This document shows, piece by piece, positions 7,803-9,976 of a DNA stretch of 9,976 nt. Under the pieces are notes generated by a model that worked only from the letters and a program-made list of their open reading frames with translations, was not told where the DNA came from and did not search any database. How positions within the stretch are numbered: the first letter of the stretch is position 1; each line of letters opens with the position of its first letter. Source of the DNA: Ktedonobacteraceae bacterium (lineage in GTDB: Bacteria > Chloroflexota > Ktedonobacteria > Ktedonobacterales > Ktedonobacteraceae); contig JADBKA010000171.1 in assembly GCA_014896635.1 (NCBI GenBank), forward strand, positions 1-9,976, given 5' to 3'. A program made the position numbers and the translations under genes.

Positions 7803-9458
7803 ATGAAATCGAATTCGTATCATTCTGAAGCATCGCGGCAAAGGCAGCCAGACAATACACTGAACAACAGCAATCAGCAGACGACGGTCAGGCCACCCGG
7901 AGGGCCGGAAGAGGCACAGCCCCCACCGGTAGCCTCTTCCCCTGGCTGGCACAAAGCACAGATTGAATATCTCAGCAAAGAAACACTGGCATCTCTCGAA
8001 ACACAATGTATAGCGGCTATGCCAGCGCCAGCTTCTCAGGATAACACATTGAGAGAAAAAATGCTGGAAGCAACTTTACCACAGACACCTATCCCCGAGC
8101 AACAGGAATTATCCGCAGCGACCCCATCAGCCAGGGAACTCAGCTCTCAGCCTACTCTCTTGCTCGACACTTTACAACCCTCACTACTCATGACCAGGAA
8201 AAAAACGCTCTTCGCCCTCCTTCTACTCAGTATCGTGATCTTTCACGCGCTGGCTTCAGGAGCTACACAATTTCTCGGACCGCACGGCTGGGCCTACACA
8301 CTCGGCTCCAGCACCAGCAGCACAAATGCCGATCTTTTGAATACGCTCAATCATCGCTTGCAGAAAACACCGACGGCAGGCACTGCCACAAAAACGCCAG
8401 TAACGCCACAACAATACGTTAATCTTATTATACAGAATATGACGCTCGATCAAAAGCTTGGTCAGATGATGCTCATTCAGTTTCTAGGCCCTGACTACTC
8501 GTTTGACCTGCATACAATGATCAGCAAATACAACGTAGGAGCTGTACTTATTTTTGCTTCAAACGGCAACATCGTGGATAAAACACAATTAAAGCAGCTT
8601 ATTCAGCAGATGCAGAACAATAGCAAACTTCTCCCTCTGGCCGTGTCTATTGACCAGGAAGGCGGCTACGTGAATCGCCTGGAGAAGCTGGATGGTCCGC
8701 GCCCGGCGGCGGCAGCTATTGGCGAGACGCGCGACCCCGCAAAAGCGAAGGCTGCGGGCCTTCAGGATGCGCAGGATCTTCAGAGCTATGGCATCAACGT
8801 GAATCTGGCCCCGGTTGTTGACGTGGATACGACCGATGCATCCGAGATCCACAACGACCTGCGCGCCTACGGGCGGGATGCGGCGACCGTCACCAGCATG
8901 GCTTCAGCCTACCTGCAAGGGTTACAGCAAAGTGGCAAAGTCATTGGAACGCTCAAGCACTTTCCCGGCCTGGGTAGCGTAGTGGTTGACCCGCATAAAG
9001 GAATCGCGCACCTGGCACGATCACGCGCCGAACTGGAAAAGATCGACTGGGCGCCCTATCGCGCACTAATTCAGCAGGGGAACGTTCACGCTGTCATGGT
9101 CACGCACGAAATTGTTGATGCAGTGGATAGCACGAAACCGGCTTCGCTCTCCCCGGCAGTGATTCAGGGCATCCTGCGCAACGACCTGGGCTTTCAGGGA
9201 GTGGTCATGACTGACAGCCTGACCATGACAGGCGTGACCAGTGCCTACACACCCGGCCAGGCGGCGGCGCTCTCCATCGAGGCAGGAGCCGACTTGTTGA
9301 TGGGAGCCAGCACGCCCGGCGAACTGGCAATGATGATCGACGGTATCAAACAGGCGATGAACGCGGGTACGATCACGCAACAGCGTATTGATGACGCTGT
9401 ACGCCACATTCTGCTGATGAAATACGCAATGGGCTTGCTCTCCATCCCGCGAGCATAA
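7803..9458 (+). CDS. Membrane-anchored glycoside hydrolase family 3 protein, NagZ-like beta-N-acetylhexosaminidase
   Basis: A 551-residue enzyme predicted to remove terminal beta-linked N-acetylhexosamine from cell-wall fragments or other glycans. Residues 1-134 are a Pro/Gln/Ser-rich, probably disordered cytoplasmic tail. TRKK at 131-134 precedes one hydrophobic helix (about 135-153), giving a type II anchor with the catalytic part outside. The family 3 barrel starts near residue 203 (YVNLIIQNMTLDQKLGQMML). Signature motifs are SIDQEGGYVNRL at 282-293, NLAPVVDVD at 334-342, KHFPGLG at 385-391, DPH at 396-398 and VVMTDSLTMTG at 467-477. In NagZ-type enzymes the Asp of the last motif is the nucleophile (here Asp471), and an Asp-His pair on a mobile loop assists acid/base catalysis (here plausibly Asp396/His398). 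Both are kept, so activity is likely. The loop reads KHFPGLG instead of the common KHFPGHG. The ATG at 7803 is preferred over 7725 for its ribosome site. It is divergent from the NACHT operon and followed after 19 bases by a membrane protein. The exact substrate is not settled by sequence. Confidence 0.9.
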   Translation: MKSNSYHSEASRQRQPDNTLNNSNQQTTVRPPGGPEEAQPPPVASSPGWHKAQIEYLSKETLASLETQCIAAMPAPASQDNTLREKMLEATLPQTPIPEQQELSAATPSARELSSQPTLLLDTLQPSLLMTRKKTLFALLLLSIVIFHALASGATQFLGPHGWAYTLGSSTSSTNADLLNTLNHRLQKTPTAGTATKTPVTPQQYVNLIIQNMTLDQKLGQMMLIQFLGPDYSFDLHTMISKYNVGAVLIFASNGNIVDKTQLKQLIQQMQNNSKLLPLAVSIDQEGGYVNRLEKLDGPRPAAAAIGETRDPAKAKAAGLQDAQDLQSYGINVNLAPVVDVDTTDASEIHNDLRAYGRDAATVTSMASAYLQGLQQSGKVIGTLKHFPGLGSVVVDPHKGIAHLARSRAELEKIDWAPYRALIQQGNVHAVMVTHEIVDAVDSTKPASLSPAVIQGILRNDLGFQGVVMTDSLTMTGVTSAYTPGQAAALSIEAGADLLMGASTPGELAMMIDGIKQAMNAGTITQQRIDDAVRHILLMKYAMGLLSIPRA

Positions 9459-9477
9459 TTCAAGAGAGGTCTCCGCT

Positions 9478-9936
9478 ATGTTACTCACTAACGAGAAGAC
9501 AAAATTCGCCGGTCGGGCGACGCAGTACGAAAAAATTACTACTGTGCTGCTTATTTGCCTGGTGGCGATAGAAACTGCACTGGTCACGCTGGCGCTCGTT
9601 CCGGCACAGTTATGGACACGTCTGCTGCCGCAATCGCCTTCTGCTGCACTCTATGGTCCCTTTCCAGCGATGCTCGCGCCAGTGATCACGGCATTGCTTT
9701 ACCTGCTGCCCACCGCGATAGGCTTTCTCTGTCGCGGCTGGCAACGTGCTCTGCTGCTCGCTACGCTGCCGGCCTGGATTGGCCTGGGCCTCTTCCTGAT
9801 CGCCGCCACAGCGAAAATTGGTGCATTTTACCTGGTATCGCCCGATCATGTGGCTGCAAACGTCAGTACGCTCGAACTCTTCGCGGCACTGGGAGGATTG
9901 GGCTGGCTTGGACGCTCGCTGTTCAAATTGCGATAA
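9478..9936 (+). CDS. Small multi-pass membrane protein of unknown function
   Basis: A 152-residue hydrophobic protein that I do not recognise. Likely membrane helices are at about 20-42, 62-84, 90-112 and 131-149, with a basic N-terminal tail (KTKFAGR) and a basic C-terminal end (RSLFKLR), which fits both ends in the cytoplasm. There is no Cys pair, histidine cluster or known catalytic motif. The start at 9478 has GAGAGG 8 bases upstream. It begins 19 bases after the glycosidase stop with no terminator between, so the two are probably one transcript. It could be a membrane partner of the glycosidase or simply a neighbouring hypothetical protein. Confidence 0.8.
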   Translation: MLLTNEKTKFAGRATQYEKITTVLLICLVAIETALVTLALVPAQLWTRLLPQSPSAALYGPFPAMLAPVITALLYLLPTAIGFLCRGWQRALLLATLPAWIGLGLFLIAATAKIGAFYLVSPDHVAANVSTLELFAALGGLGWLGRSLFKLR

Positions 9937-9944
9937 AATAAGCT

Positions 9945-9976
9945 ATGCAAAAAATTCGGTTACGTCCACTGCGACT
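9945..9976 (+). CDS. Possible start of a further gene, cut by the window edge
   Basis: An ATG 8 bases after the preceding stop opens a frame reading MQKIRLRPLR that stays open to the window end. The close spacing and same strand fit an operon member, but the bases upstream contain only a weak purine run and no good ribosome site. Ten codons are too few to identify a product or to be sure it is coding. Confidence 0.25.
   Translation, partial: MQKIRLRPLR

Noticed and set aside
9066..9587. Open frame of 173 codons on the minus strand across the end of the glycosidase gene
   Set aside because: It overlaps conserved family 3 motifs on the plus strand and crosses into the next gene, with no domain of its own.

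Overview
The window carries four complete protein genes in two divergent groups, plus what may be the first codons of a fifth gene at the right edge. No rRNA, tRNA, CRISPR array, insertion sequence or phage gene was seen. A bacterial STAND-type ATPase joined to a very long HEAT solenoid, next to a Ser/Thr kinase fused to a WD40 propeller, is a combination typical of large-genome, morphologically complex bacteria. With the moderately GC-rich coding sequence, this suggests a Ktedonobacteria-like member of the Chloroflexota. That placement is inference from gene content, not from a marker gene.

Left group (minus strand, 7536 down to 113): a 1775-residue protein with a two-helix membrane hairpin, a NACHT ATPase, about 900 residues of HEAT-like repeats and a C-terminal coiled coil. 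It is followed after a gap of about 40 bases by a 684-residue protein with an N-terminal protein kinase, an Ala-rich linker and a probable seven-bladed WD40 propeller. The spacing, shared strand and lack of a terminator between them indicate one transcript. Both proteins look like regulators: the first has an ATP-driven oligomerisation switch with a sensor-like solenoid, and the second a phosphorylation domain with an interaction scaffold. Together they could form a membrane-associated signalling or immune-like module.

Middle (7537-7802): a divergent control region of about 270 bases. It holds a sigma70-like promoter for the NACHT gene, two 20-base direct repeats with a 21-base period overlapping that promoter's -35 box, and a weaker rightward promoter candidate just ahead of the preferred start of the glycosidase gene.

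Right group (plus strand, 7803-9936): a membrane-anchored family 3 glycoside hydrolase of the NagZ-like beta-N-acetylhexosaminidase type, then a small protein with about four membrane helices, 19 bases downstream and probably co-transcribed. These most likely act on cell-wall-derived or external amino sugars at the cell surface. The last 32 bases may begin another gene, but too little is present to identify it.
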